Below, piece by piece: positions 21,498 to 32,753 of a DNA stretch of 64,000 nucleotides (the first letter of the stretch is position 1; each line of letters starts with the position of its first letter). Position numbers and translations under genes: made by a program. Location of the stretch: NCBI GenBank assembly GCA_015227615.1, contig JAALGZ010000007.1, positions 1,364,001 to 1,428,000 of the forward strand, written 5' to 3'. Origin of the DNA: Labyrinthula sp. Ha. Taxonomy: Eukaryota > Sar > Bigyra > Labyrinthulida > Labyrinthulaceae. The notes beneath the pieces were generated by a model. The model ran no database searches and was not told the DNA's origin. It saw only the letters and a program-made list of their open reading frames with translations.

Positions 21498-23360
21498 TTA
21501 CGGCACGGTCTTTAACAGAATACTGGCTAGAGCAGATAAATCTTCAAATTTCTGCAGAAACAACTTTTTCTGGACCTGTCGAAGTATCAAAGCACAGATG
21601 CAAAAAGTTTGTTTTGAAACAAGCGCAGTTGGATAAAACAGAATCTGCTTTTCCTCATGCTCTTGAAGTTGTTGTTGGCTAAAAAGTGAAGTTTCTTCCA
21701 GCTCTTTTACCATACGTATGTCAAGCTTTCTCACCTGTAAGGAATCCTTGAGAAGAATGTCACCTAGAATAGGTCTATCCCTCAAGAAAATAGTCGTACT
21801 TCTTTTATTAGAAAGAGCTTCGATCCTATCACCTTTTCGAAGGAATAACCGTACACTTAGCCCTGGAAAGTCTTGCTTCATTCTCCTCTTACAATCAAGA
21901 ACAATTGATACCCCAAAAGAAAACTTATTTCTATCCTTTTCAGTTGCCGTAGAGTACATATGCAGAACATCTAATAAGACATCCAACCTTCGTTTAGTAG
22001 AATGAGAAGCTTTCTTCAGATCTTCACATAAATTCGAATTTCTTTTCTTAAGACTCAACAACTCATCGGTAATCTGCTTTGTCTGAGAATCATTTTGCTT
22101 AAGAAAACTTTGAACGTGTTCTAATTTTCTCTTTAAGCTCGTGTTCATGCATTTTAACTCGTTCTGTTTTTCTCTTGATAGTACTAAATCATGCTCTAAT
22201 TCTTCAAAGCTTTTTAATTTCAATTGTAACTCTTGCTGAAACTTTGAAAATGTGTCTTCACTCTCCTGCGTGGGTTGTACCTGATTATTTTTCGCATAGA
22301 GTACATGACTATTTCTCAGTCGAAGTTTGCAGTTTTCCATTTGCAGCAAATGAATGGATTCTTTAAGTCTTTTGACTTCTTCAACAGAGTCAGCAAAGCG
22401 TTTTTTACTATCTTCAACCCGAATTTTAGCATCATCGAGCTGAATCTGTAATAGTTCAGCTTTATTTTTTGCATTATGCTGCCCTTCAAATGCAATTTCT
22501 ATTTCTTTTCTCAAGGTGTCAACAGTTAATAGATTCTTTTTCTCAACGGAGTTTTTAAAAGCAATTTCTTTCTTAAGAACTCTAACTTTATCTTGATATT
22601 CGAGTATGTTGACATTTTTCTGGCCATTAGAAAATTCAGGTATCGTTTGGGTACCCTGTAAATAATGTACCAGTGCAGATACTGAAGAAGTACTCAGGAA
22701 CGTGTTTGTGCCTGATACCCGCGTTTCCTTGTCTCCTGTTGAATGCGTATCTGTACCCACTTCATGCCGTACGGTAGATGTATCTGTTCTAATTGAGTTT
22801 TGATTCTTTTTCTTTGGAGGTTTAGGTGGGGGAACTCTTATTTTTCTCTCAGCAGTTGTTTCATGTATGGAACTACTACTTTGTATAAATCGACTAGAGA
22901 GTGAATCTAATCTACTCAGTGACCCAAAGCGAACTAATTTTTTACGATTATCAGGGAATATGGTTGATTCTGCTCGACTTTTTATATGAAGCTCCAAAGT
23001 TTTTGCATCAGTTGATTGTTCTCTTAGTTTAATTAAGGTCTTGAGAAGAATTTCTTGAATTATATCCGATAAGTGTTTCCCTTTTCTTGGTTGAACAAAA
23101 TATTTTCTTCGATTTGCATCAAACTCTCTAAAAGCTTGAGCATAAGTAAATCCAAATGTTTCAAACTTATTGTCTTTGAGTAAATTTTTGAACTCGTCAT
23201 ATGATAGTGCGCTTTCACTGCATAGCCAATTCTTGCTACGGTAGAAAATAGGATTACTTTCTGTTTTCATAAAATTATCTTTTCTTGTAAATTTAGACTC
23301 ATTTACCCCTACGCTTTGACTCTTTCTTAAAACAGGATTCACTTTACTTTTTCCATTCAT
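21498..23360 (-). CDS. Coiled-coil protein with possible C-terminal GAF-like domain, family unknown
   Basis: 620 aa, one exon, ATG at 23360. Residues 1-120 are basic and hold a conserved-looking helical segment (YDEFKNLLKDNKFE). Residues ~120-240 are Ser/Thr-rich and low complexity with a Pro-Lys patch (VPPPKPPKKKNQN). Residues ~250-455 are a long coiled coil rich in E, K, L and Q. The last ~150 residues are globular: FSFGVSIVLDCKR starts alternating strands and FEDLSALASILLKTVP ends like the terminal helix of GAF domains. That is inference from pattern only. I do not recognise the protein. A cytoskeletal, centrosomal or trafficking scaffold is possible. It is divergent from the DHHC gene (start codons 258 bp apart). 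Confidence 0.8.
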   Translation of the reverse strand: MNGKSKVNPVLRKSQSVGVNESKFTRKDNFMKTESNPIFYRSKNWLCSESALSYDEFKNLLKDNKFETFGFTYAQAFREFDANRRKYFVQPRKGKHLSDIIQEILLKTLIKLREQSTDAKTLELHIKSRAESTIFPDNRKKLVRFGSLSRLDSLSSRFIQSSSSIHETTAERKIRVPPPKPPKKKNQNSIRTDTSTVRHEVGTDTHSTGDKETRVSGTNTFLSTSSVSALVHYLQGTQTIPEFSNGQKNVNILEYQDKVRVLKKEIAFKNSVEKKNLLTVDTLRKEIEIAFEGQHNAKNKAELLQIQLDDAKIRVEDSKKRFADSVEEVKRLKESIHLLQMENCKLRLRNSHVLYAKNNQVQPTQESEDTFSKFQQELQLKLKSFEELEHDLVLSREKQNELKCMNTSLKRKLEHVQSFLKQNDSQTKQITDELLSLKKRNSNLCEDLKKASHSTKRRLDVLLDVLHMYSTATEKDRNKFSFGVSIVLDCKRRMKQDFPGLSVRLFLRKGDRIEALSNKRSTTIFLRDRPILGDILLKDSLQVRKLDIRMVKELEETSLFSQQQLQEHEEKQILFYPTALVSKQTFCICALILRQVQKKLFLQKFEDLSALASILLKTVP

Positions 23361-23618
23361 TTTCCTTAACGTTAAGTCTATTTATGAAATCACTTGAAAG
23401 GAAACCCTATGAGAACTACTCTAAAAGAAAGTATATGATACAAAAAAAGCATATAAATAATTTCTTGTGATATATAAGCTTAAAATTCACAAAAATGCTC
23501 TAATAACTTACATTGTTTATATGGATTGGCACCAATAGGTTCCTTTAGCTTTATCTTACTTAGTGACGTCATTAGGAAAAGTATTTTTGCAGTTGCTTTG
23601 CATAAAAACACCAGAACT

Positions 23619-24530
23619 ATGATTCAGATGATCAAAGCGTTTCTCAGGCTTTTCTTCGATGATCGGACCCTCACACAAAGCACAATATATTTAGTTTTCA
23701 AAGTTTTTGGACTTGGTTTAATGATTGCTGGGCATTCTCTTGTACTGTACTTAATTCACTGTTACTTCACCGCCCCAATTGTTCCAGAAGGAACCAACAA
23801 GGTGTTATATTATGCATGGACATCTTTTGGATTATGGTGTGCATTTAACCTAAGCTTCAATTGGATAGCTTGTTCATTGATAAACCCCGGAAATCCACCT
23901 AAAGTTAATGAGCTTAAAAAAGATCAAACCGAATTCAAGAAGCTTCCGATCTGCAAAAAGTGTCAATCCTATAAACCCCCGAGATGCCATCACTGCTCTG
24001 TATGTGGAAAATGTGTTTTAAATATGGATCATCATTGCCCCTGGGTAAATAATTGCGTTGGATTCTACAACTACAAATATTTCTTCCTTTTCTTGATGTA
24101 CACATGGCTTGCTGTTCTTTTCGTTTGGGTTTCGTGTGTTCTCTTTCATCCAATTATGGGCCAGCTAGTTCCAAACATTGTATACAGAAAGAAGATGACA
24201 GTTCATATAGATTCCAAAATAGTATTTAGTTTTATAATGAGTTTTGCAGTTTGGGTGGCAATTAGTTTTCTTTACTTTTGGCACATATTTTTAGCAATGA
24301 CAGGACAAACAACAATCGAGTTTTATTCATACAAGAGAAAAGCAAAGAATATTTTTGGAAATAAAAATGTTTTTAATGATTACGATCTAGGAGTCAAGAA
24401 AAATTGGGAGTTAATATTTGGAAAAGGAAAATATTCGTTTAGCTGGTTACTGCCTAACCTTAATAAGCCATTAGGAGATGGAATTCACTGGATGGATGTT
24501 AAACAAGCCTTTCTCGATGAGCTCGTATAA
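23619..24530 (+). CDS. DHHC-type protein S-acyltransferase
   Basis: 303 aa from ATG 23619. The frame is open further upstream but has no other ATG before it. Two membrane segments (about residues 25-48 and 60-82) are followed by an NPG variant of the DPG motif, the cysteine-rich domain with [18 protein letters not shown], the catalytic D137-H138-H139-C140 and CPWVNNCVG, then two more membrane segments and a TTIE motif matching TTxE. Topology, order and spacing are those of four-pass palmitoyltransferases, which thioacylate cysteines of substrate proteins at Golgi, ER or plasma membranes. The sequence resembles the ZDHHC16-like group, but substrates cannot be inferred. The stop codon lies 4 bp from that of the opposing ankyrin gene. 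Confidence 0.93.
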   Translation: MIQMIKAFLRLFFDDRTLTQSTIYLVFKVFGLGLMIAGHSLVLYLIHCYFTAPIVPEGTNKVLYYAWTSFGLWCAFNLSFNWIACSLINPGNPPKVNELKKDQTEFKKLPICKKCQSYKPPRCHHCSVCGKCVLNMDHHCPWVNNCVGFYNYKYFFLFLMYTWLAVLFVWVSCVLFHPIMGQLVPNIVYRKKMTVHIDSKIVFSFIMSFAVWVAISFLYFWHIFLAMTGQTTIEFYSYKRKAKNIFGNKNVFNDYDLGVKKNWELIFGKGKYSFSWLLPNLNKPLGDGIHWMDVKQAFLDELV

Positions 24531-24534
24531 TTCC

Positions 24535-25530
24535 TCATTCATCACCTTCAAACTCTGTTATAGCCAAAGCAAACTCATGTTGATTACAACGAGTAGCTAA
24601 GTCACTTGGATTATTCCCAGCCTTGTCTTTCCTGCATAGATCCTTAATTTGTGTTATAGAAAAATGCTGCTTAATCCAAGTTAATATAGTTAAGTTTCCT
24701 TTTGTTGCTGCTTTGTGTAAGATTGAGTGTTCTTCTTTATTTAAGCTTCGAAAACTCGTTTCTGAATTTAGCTGCTTGTACGTCCTGAATACTACTTCAA
24801 GAGTTTTTGTGATGCGAATTTCATTTTTCTCTGTTGTCAGTCCAATGAAGTGACATAATTTACAGTTCCAACTATTAGTAGCCAAGAAATCAACATCCTC
24901 TCTCGTACTGAAGCTTTCTAACAGTTTATAATTGCAGGATAAAGCTGCAAAGTGTATTGGTTTTGTTCCATCAGAAGTCTCGAAGGAAAGTTTCTCCAAG
25001 TTAGAGTCTACCAAATAATCCACGATGTGAACTTGGTTGTTCCTCACTGCCCAATGAATTGAGAAACGACCATCAGATCTCTTCTTTTTTATTTCATTTA
25101 TTGCGCAGATACACTTGTTGGAAGGCATCGAGGAAGAACAAGCATCACAACTTGCTCTTCGCAACTGCTTCAGAAAATACAAACAGTCAAGTTTTCCACT
25201 TCCTGCTGCATAATGTTCTGCTATTGATCCATGCTGATCTTTAGAGTTCCATGACCATATTCCATCTTTCATTATTTTTCTTAGCCCCTCAATGTCCCCT
25301 TCTTGCGACAATCTAATCCAATGAGGTTTTTCTTTGACTGCCAAAGCTTGTTCCTGACTTGCATTTAGATTATTCCTCAGCATAAACGAATCCAAATTTA
25401 TCTCCAGATTAGGGTTTTCTTTATATCTATTAATAAAATATGAACAGTGCTTGCTTTCCAAGTGCTTTCTGATAGATCTTCCTGGTTTGAAACTCTTCTG
25501 CCTTTTCAAAGGACATAGTGGACATTTCAT
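24535..25530 (-). CDS. Ankyrin-repeat protein with N-terminal C2H2-like zinc finger
   Basis: 331 aa, single exon, ATG at 25530. The N-terminus has a zinc-finger pattern: C3-x2-C6 then H23-x4-H28 (MKCPLCPL ... IRKHLESKH). Ankyrin-like repeats follow from about residue 90: GSIAEHYAAGSGKLDCLYFL, RFSIHWAVRNNQVHIVDYL, TKPIHFAALSCNYKLLE, and HSILHKAATKGNLTILTWI near 270. A cysteine-rich CDACSSS...CICA segment sits between the first repeats. Ankyrin repeats mediate protein-protein contacts; the finger could bind nucleic acid or protein. No specific function recognised. Its 3' end is 4 bp from the DHHC stop codon, so the two mRNAs must overlap in antisense. Confidence 0.85.
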   Translation of the reverse strand: MKCPLCPLKRQKSFKPGRSIRKHLESKHCSYFINRYKENPNLEINLDSFMLRNNLNASQEQALAVKEKPHWIRLSQEGDIEGLRKIMKDGIWSWNSKDQHGSIAEHYAAGSGKLDCLYFLKQLRRASCDACSSSMPSNKCICAINEIKKKRSDGRFSIHWAVRNNQVHIVDYLVDSNLEKLSFETSDGTKPIHFAALSCNYKLLESFSTREDVDFLATNSWNCKLCHFIGLTTEKNEIRITKTLEVVFRTYKQLNSETSFRSLNKEEHSILHKAATKGNLTILTWIKQHFSITQIKDLCRKDKAGNNPSDLATRCNQHEFALAITEFEGDE

Positions 25531-27992
25531 GTAGCTTTAAATGGTAATCTACCCTTGAGTTTGGTTTTTACGGAGAATGTATGGGAATGGAATAAGTTTC
25601 TATCAGGCTCACATGTTTCAGACAAATTGGAATCATTGACTAGTTTAACTCCCATAAAATACTAATTACATAAAGTAGAAACATAACCATAAATAAAAAT
25701 GTAAATCATGCAAGCTAAAGCAAAGACCGGAGCAGGCAAAGAAGTTAACACATTAACACATCAGGTAATGCTTTAAACTTACGATGTTCAAGAGAGAATA
25801 TCACATGAACTAGATTTGAGTTAATTTAAAGCTGTTAGTACATTGGAATATTATATACTATCTGAACTCACGTATTTTTGTGAAAAGGATACAAATGCTC
25901 TTCTGAAAGAAGAGCTTTGTACATAGAAGACTATATTGAAGGTAGAAGAAAACTGGTATAAAATAAACAAACACCTTCTCCACAGAAAAAAATGCAAATA
26001 TTGATTCTGAAAACAGTTTATCAAATAAATAATGTGATTGGAAAATAATTGAGGTTCAGGAAATTCTCTTAAGTTAATGCTATACACATAGAGGCAAATA
26101 TTCAGGCTCTTGAAGGTCTACCACGATATATATATATGATGGTGTCTTCTATTCAAACATAGTATTAGCTTACTCGAATAACCTTCTTTAATATAGTTGG
26201 TGTAATTAAATGTTATTTATACCTGGGTAATGTCAATGAAAGAAATGCTCTCTACCCAGAAATCTATTTTCCACAGAACTCATTTTCCAAAATTTTGAGC
26301 TCAGAAGCTACAGAAAAAAAGAAAGAGTAAGGAAGAAGAGGTTAAAAAGATTTTTGGAAGAGTATGCTTAGGAAAAAAGGTTAGAATATATGTTTTTCGA
26401 CGTTGGGGTGCATAGCACTTGGGTTCCGAGCATTCACTAAGCTGCCAAATGTGAACCACTATTACTCAAGACATAGTAGCGAAAGAATGCTGGGAGTTAA
26501 TATTATTGTCTCATAGCGAAGAAAAAAACCTGTAAATTGATTAAACAAAATGCATCTATGTTTCAAACATTAGCGTAGCTTTAAACTCTTTGTTCTTAAG
26601 CTAAGAAATCAAGAAACCATATAAAACCAAGAGGAAACACTAGAGCCATGGAACCGAATTCGAATACGTTGTACACAGAACTAGTGTTGGTGCTTCAGAA
26701 TTAACCGATAGTGTGAAACCTGGTACATGTCTTCAATTATCTCAGTGTTAGATGGAGCTTAGGTATAGATGTTTACCATTTCTTTTATGAGGAAGTAAGA
26801 CAACATAGCTGAAATGTGGGTCAGTCAAGTACATTTAAGCATTTTTTTTAACTTTAGGCATTTATAAAGACTGGAACCTACTTAACCAGGTTCATGCTAT
26901 TTAATTAGATTTCTTGTTACTTTTTTTGCTTTTTGCCCTCCCCTTTAATATGTGGTAGCAACATCTCTGCGGAGAGCTGTAATGAGGACATGCTTATATC
27001 AGAAAAGTTGCTATTGATATCTGCGCTGAGATCACCTGTGGCCCTAGAGATTGTAGTATATGTTTTGTGTCAAGTCTTATCTGTACATGATATGTCTTCT
27101 GTGGCAGTAATACTACAAGAAATTGATAACAAGGAAAATTTCACCCCGAGTTCCTTTGGACATATATACTCAAAGACTGGGATTCTTCTACTTAACTTTT
27201 GGGATCCTTGTTTCAGGGCTGTCATTCTTCCACTTTCTTTCATTGATATTTGGCGTATTTGAGGAATATGGAAACCCACCTTAGCGGCAAATGGATATTG
27301 TGCACGGATTTTACTCTCTGATTGATGCACAACTGTGCAGAATACCGACATAGAATGTTCATTGTTCGCCATTCTTCAAAGCCACACTACGGGAAAACGA
27401 GATTATCTATTGGTTTAGAAAGAGAACATAAACTTGTAGGCTCTATCTGATATTTATCCAAAACAGGTGAACTTCTAATTTTTCAGCTGAAACTTTTTAG
27501 GCATACATGATCAAGTTGAAACTTTTTTGTCATCACGCCAGCAATCTTTTTTGGAATATCAATATTCTTCTCATTGTACTTTTCTGCTATTTTAAACAAG
27601 GTGTGAAATGATCCTTGAATATGTGTTTCTGGTAGGTAACGAGCTGACACATAGTGCAAGACTTTGGTATTTGCGAAAGTTGTGGAAGAACACTGATGTC
27701 AAGGCGATATACTAAAATCCTGTTCCTTTTTAGGTATGAAAGAGCATGTTTTTCATATTTGACAAGAACACTTTTTGTTGCTCTTGCTATTCCCTAAGCG
27801 ATTTTCTATTCTGTACTGGGAAAATATTCTTCTATCATCTCCAAGTGTGCATCCAAGGTGGCTTTTGTTGAAACTGCACCGATGATTAGTTTTCTTAAAT
27901 TACATATGAACACCTACAGCGGCTAACCACTTAGATCTTCTTTGCGCTAGCATAGGATGCCATTAGACGTTTTGTATACATTAGCTGGATTA
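25531..27992. other. Gene-poor region between the ankyrin gene and the MULE-like relic
   Basis: AT-rich with a short TA run at about 26126-26138. Overlapping frames at 26933-27262 (+) and 27070-27372 (-) have no recognised motif. The minus frame lies downstream of, and in the same orientation as, the transposase relic and might be part of the same decayed element. Confidence 0.35.
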
Positions 27993-28319
27993 TCAAAGTA
28001 CCAGATTACCTTTAGCAAGAGCAAGTGAATCACCTGTTATGATAACCCGAGGCGAAACTGGTCCAAGATCTTTCAATTCACGTATATCCTTATCATAGTT
28101 TTGGGGTTTTCTTAGTCTATAGCCAAAACTCAGGGCTTTCATGAAGCGATCAACTCCAGTTGGAAACATGTTCACGTATATAAATTTTGACAAACCATGT
28201 GTACCACGGATGTTTATTAGATCTAAAAAGAGGCCGTTCAACATAGCTTGTAATGGTTCTTGTAAAGCACATCCCTTAAGTATTAAATTTGCCTCTAAAG
28301 TACTAGAGAAGTAAATCTG
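27993..28319 (-). pseudogene. MULE-type transposase relic
   Basis: About 108 codons open on the minus strand. The C-terminal segment PRVIITGDSLALAKGN resembles the 'P.vivTDrelALmnAi' catalytic block of Mutator-like (MULE) transposases, and LINIRGTHG... FMKALSFGY resembles the preceding 'lLnIvGvt......f..afaFl' block with correct spacing. The catalytic Asp region reads TGDSLALA. It ends in stops straight after. Terminal inverted repeats were not found. Confidence 0.4.
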
Positions 28320-31300
28320 AAGTAAACACCCACTTCATACACACCCTTTCTAGTTTTAACTAAAATTTTAAAGCCAATAACCCAAGACTCTCGTCTTGGA
28401 TACTAAGTTTACATAAGTTATATTTAACTAGAGACTAGTTAAGATAACACCATGAAGTTCACAATACAGGAGAAAATAAATAACACTGACTAAAATGCCT
28501 GTTATAGAAAACTACCTAACCATCTTTTTTAACTGTTTTTACGTTCAAAAGAGAGATTCTCTTAGTAATGTTCTTGTTAAATTGCCCTAAATCATATTTA
28601 AATAATTGTACTTGAGAAACTTTCTTTGAAAATGAAAGAATACGCATAATGTACTACTAGGGTTCGGATTTGAGTTATTAATAATTTAACAATAAGATAT
28701 TTCCCCGTTTTTATCTTATTGATTGATTCTGCTAATTCCCCAACCATTATGATTGATGATAGATAATTGATTATAAATACAACACTGCGTCATAAAGCCT
28801 CGGCCAAGTCGCCAGAAAACAACCTTTTGATTTCTTGCATCGTACACAAAGCTTCTGAAATTTGCCACATGGCCCAACCACGTTCTATTACTGGATTATA
28901 CCCATGTCACAAGGCAAATTTTTTAAAGTTTTCATACGGTGCAGAAACTAAGTAAAAAAATTCTAGAATTTGAAACATTGTCGCATAACCCATCTTTATT
29001 TTGAGAATTATTTTAAAGCTAAAATAATATCAGAATCATTTGATAAGAATCAAAATCTCAATTTTTTTATTGATAATCAGAATCAAAATGATTATCAAAT
29101 AATTATTGATAACTTCTATCAAATCCTGCCCTATGTGCTACCCAAACCTACAATTTCTATGAAATATAAAAACAAGATTACCTTTTTTCAACTTCCACCT
29201 TTGATACCAATATTTCTCTATTTTAGTTCTTTTCAAAAGTAGTCGAGTGATGTCTTACCCTACCTAAAATTATTACCAGCTATGTCAGCCAGAAGTATGA
29301 ACATCGCTTCTGGTGTAGATCCGCCGTATTTCTATCTATGATCTGCTTTAGCACTTGTTTTCTCTTTTCCACTCACTTAGGACTATGGCTGGGTATCAAA
29401 GAGTGAATTTTCGCTTGGTATCATTTATGTTCTTGTTTATTTTGGTACTTTTTTAGGCACATCGTCCGTAGATTTTATGAAGGACCTGCAAAACATAGAC
29501 GCAGAATTCGGTATAATTAGTACTTGCAAGACACCATTCATTTTCACTAGAAGAAAAAGAAAGTTGGGGTATTTAAAAGCGATTAGGAAGGTTAAATTGC
29601 TGCTTAATATTGACTCAACCGCCACATATTCTTTCTTAACCGTCATGGTGCGCACTGTATCCCTTCGTTTCATCGTATTATGTGAACTATTTCCAGTTTT
29701 TCCTGGGTTAAACGTAGCTTTACATTAATCTGATTCCATTAACTAACGCGTATAAGAGAACCAAGACTTTCTCTAAAGGTTTTTAACTTCCAATGCAAAA
29801 ACAAATAACGGAATACTTATTCACCGACAGCCAAGAAAATCTACGGGGTAGTATACCAATCGTTAACTTTCACATGGTTATCTCTTAATCCAAGTTTCTA
29901 GACTATATCTTCTTTCCAAAAAAATCCTAATACGGACGTCATACATAACCCAAATTCGAAACTGACGAGTCACCTTGAGGGGCAACATGAACCTATCTTC
30001 ATAATCCTAGAATAATTGAAGCGCAAAAGGTGTTTGTGAGGAACCTGCTGACTTCGTAACAATCCAATGGAGGCCTAGGCATATAGTTACCATGGGAGGC
30101 AACATGGTAACTCTTTACAACAAGAGCCATCCTGGACATTATCGTTTTGCTGTGCTCGGTACAATGTCAAAATTTGGACTTAAGCACCTACAATAATTAT
30201 ATTTTGCAAACTTAAAAATTCAGTTTCAGTTGAAAAAGCTAACATCCGTCTAAAAGTGAATGTCTTATTCATGAACTGTTTTACCCTCGGCTCTAATCAA
30301 CTTAGAACTTCTGCTTTGTGACCGCCTGCTGCAAAAAAATGCGCATTGTTAAATTGAGTAGATATATAGTAAAATAATTTTTCATCCCCAACACCTATTG
30401 ACGTTCATAACCACATTGTAGCTACAAAACATATTCAGAAGTCTTTTACTGTGAAAAGCAGATTATTAACTTTCCAAGTCATTTGTTTCATCTTAAGGAT
30501 TTTTCATGGTTCAGACATTCCGGAACATAGTGTAACTTTTAAGATGATTACGCATGAATTAGTCCCAATTTTTTTTCAATTTTCGTAGTTGATATCTCCA
30601 GCTTGTAGGAAATGTAAAATGACATTAGGCAATTGGTTTGGTCACAGAAAGCAAATTATGAGAAAAAAAGTGGAGCCACAATAATTGTGCATTGAAGACC
30701 ACAGTTTGTTCACATTTAAAAACATGTCACAGGATTGAAGTTTATTTCGGGCGTAAAATGTCAACAACTGTATTTACACCAACTGTTCTATTACCCTAGT
30801 TATCTCAGGTTGTTAGGTTACTAACTTTAGAGGCTACAGTACTAGTTTGACCAGTTTAGTCTGGCTAGACAATTGGCGCCATTGCCAGCATTCTAAGAGT
30901 GTGTTTGCCTCGGTCTTGCCTGGTACAAATATCGACAATCTCGACAGGAAAACGGCATTTCTTCGCCACCCCTGCAATAAATAACTATTGCTGTTATGTT
31001 CTTTTCGATGGTAAGCAAAAACCCTGTTTATAAATACTTAATTTTTAACAAAGTAGTTTAGGGTTTTCAAACGATATGGCCTTTTTCTCTTTCTTTGTAC
31101 TTTTACTTTTTGCTTTTGGTTTTGGTTTTATGGTACCTTCCTTCTTTAGCCTCTTTCATATACCGTTCCTAAACAACCTTCCTTCTCAAGACTTCATAAA
31201 ACCCAGAACACTACCCTCAAGAAACCATTCTCAAACAGCTCTTCACTCAAAATAATCAAATACTATCCAGCTACATATAAATACCATAACAATTACATTA

Positions 31301-31970
31301 ATGTCTTCCTCCAACCTCAGGAACTTGGGAATCCTATGTTGAAACTAAGTACCACTGATTAGAACGATTATAATCTTATAATTCATTGCCTGACTTGAGA
31401 AAATCTCTTGTAGACCATTTACCAGGGCTACATGCGTGTACGGATAAGCTCATTGCAGCTAATTTCTCGCTAACGTCTTTATCTTTAATCTTCCCCTCAA
31501 ACATTATAATAGATATATGTACTGTTCCTTCAAAACATAGGGAACATTCTGCTGCCGTTCTTTATCACTACCTAAAATACATAAATTAACTTTTTATGTA
31601 CATCGAGTTTGTTGTTAAGCAGAGAATAATTCAACTGGGTCAAGCACCTTAAGAGTTAATTTCATCCAGGACTAAGCTCTTCTCTGGCTGTATTCTTTCT
31701 TTTTTTTTGGAGCTAGTTAATAGGATACCCAAAAAAGTGCATAAACACGATACAAATGCATAGCTACGGTACTTTAAAGCCCCTCAAAAAACTCAAGTTC
31801 ATACTTCAGATACTTACTTGCGACTCTAACATCATTCCAAAAAAAAAAACACCCAGGTTTTATATACCTGAGTTCTTAATTTAATTCAATTCATCATACA
31901 CAGTTCATTTTATTATTCGTATTATCAAATATTTTTCATAATCAAAAACAATTTATTTCGCTTCTCAATT
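28320..31970. other. Gene-poor region with one copy of a dispersed repeat
   Basis: AT-rich. It contains repeat copy A (29021-29130) and an open frame at 29446-29728 with weak L7Ae-like resemblance. Poly-purine and poly-pyrimidine runs occur (for example A tract near 31838-31849). No other recognised gene, tRNA or element. Confidence 0.4.
29021..29130. repeat. Dispersed repeat, copy A
   Basis: Shares an ordered set of blocks with 49502-49602: ATCAGAATCATTTGATA, then TTGATTA/TTGATAATCAGAATC, CAGAATCAAAA, and ACTTCTATCAAATCC against ACTTCTTATCAAATCC. About 100 bp. Composition is rich in GATT/AATC words, so part of the match may reflect low complexity, but order and spacing agree. Confidence 0.5.
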
Positions 31971-32681
31971 TCAGGTAGCGGCATTTGTGGTCTCAGAAAT
32001 CCATTCTTGTAAGGTTTGCAGCAGAAGATCACTTTTCGCAAACCAGAAGTGATCCGCTTCACTAATAATTTTCACATTTGATTTCTGAATTTCAAGATTT
32101 CTTGCGAAATTGAAAATGGTTTTTTGTCGGGTAAACTGATCCATGCTTCCAAGAACAAAGTAAACATTTGGTACACCAGGGTTTAGTTTCGTATATAGCT
32201 TCTGAAATACTAGCCAAGATAAAACTCCTTTTGGATAACTGATCAAAAACAGTCCTTCAACTTTATATATAAAACTTCCGTTCTGCTGAAGATTTGGTTT
32301 TCCTGCATTTATCAAGGACAAAGTTTTCAAGACAACAGCGGAACTAAAACTGTAGCCCACAAAAACCAACTTTTCAATGCCTTCTACATTCACTGAGTAA
32401 ATCAACACTTTAATCACATCATTTAATTCAGATGAACCAGTCCATGAGGATTTCCCTGTTGATTTGCCAACACCTCTAAAGTTAAACCTCAGAGTTGAGT
32501 ATCCCTTTTCCTGTAAGAAAGTGGATACTTTCTTCACAACAAAGTTATCCATATTCCCCCCTAATTTCGGATGTGGATGACCAATAATAAACAAAGTGCT
32601 CTCACCCATATGTAACATGCATTGAATTCTTATCTTTTTGCTTCCTTCGCTAAACTCTATGAAAATTTCTTTCTCTGTCAT
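31971..32681 (-). CDS. Alpha/beta-hydrolase fold protein
   Basis: 236 aa when started at the internal ATG 32681 (MTEKEIFIEF), which begins the conserved part. A longer version from ATG 32789 would run antisense into the first codons of HisA and has an unconserved hydrophobic leader. Motifs: HPHPKLGGNMDN (oxyanion-loop region of the YfhR/dienelactone-like group), LRFNFRGVGKS, nucleophile elbow GYSFSS, a late Asp in GSMDQFT and a late His in ADHFW, so a Ser-Asp-His triad is complete. The substrate is unknown; family members are esterases, thioesterases or peptidases, and many remain uncharacterised. It is divergent from HisA with only 72 bp between the chosen start codons. Confidence 0.82.
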   Translation of the reverse strand: MTEKEIFIEFSEGSKKIRIQCMLHMGESTLFIIGHPHPKLGGNMDNFVVKKVSTFLQEKGYSTLRFNFRGVGKSTGKSSWTGSSELNDVIKVLIYSVNVEGIEKLVFVGYSFSSAVVLKTLSLINAGKPNLQQNGSFIYKVEGLFLISYPKGVLSWLVFQKLYTKLNPGVPNVYFVLGSMDQFTRQKTIFNFARNLEIQKSNVKIISEADHFWFAKSDLLLQTLQEWISETTNAAT

Positions 32682-32753
32682 GATGTTGCTCAACGGTAAA
32701 ACATGAAATAGCAGTGTCTTAAATAGCCAGTTGACAAGACTGCAACTAGAGAA
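32682..32753. promoter_or_regulatory. Compact bidirectional promoter region, hydrolase/HisA
   Basis: Only 72 bp separate the two divergent start codons, so both transcripts must initiate here or inside the opposite gene. No TATA box or known motif is evident. Inference from spacing alone. Confidence 0.5.

Noticed and set aside
23526-23618. N-terminal extension of the DHHC protein upstream of ATG 23619
   Set aside because: The frame is open but begins with TTG; an ATG at 23521 is in another frame and meets TAG at once, and no GT-AG removal rescues it.
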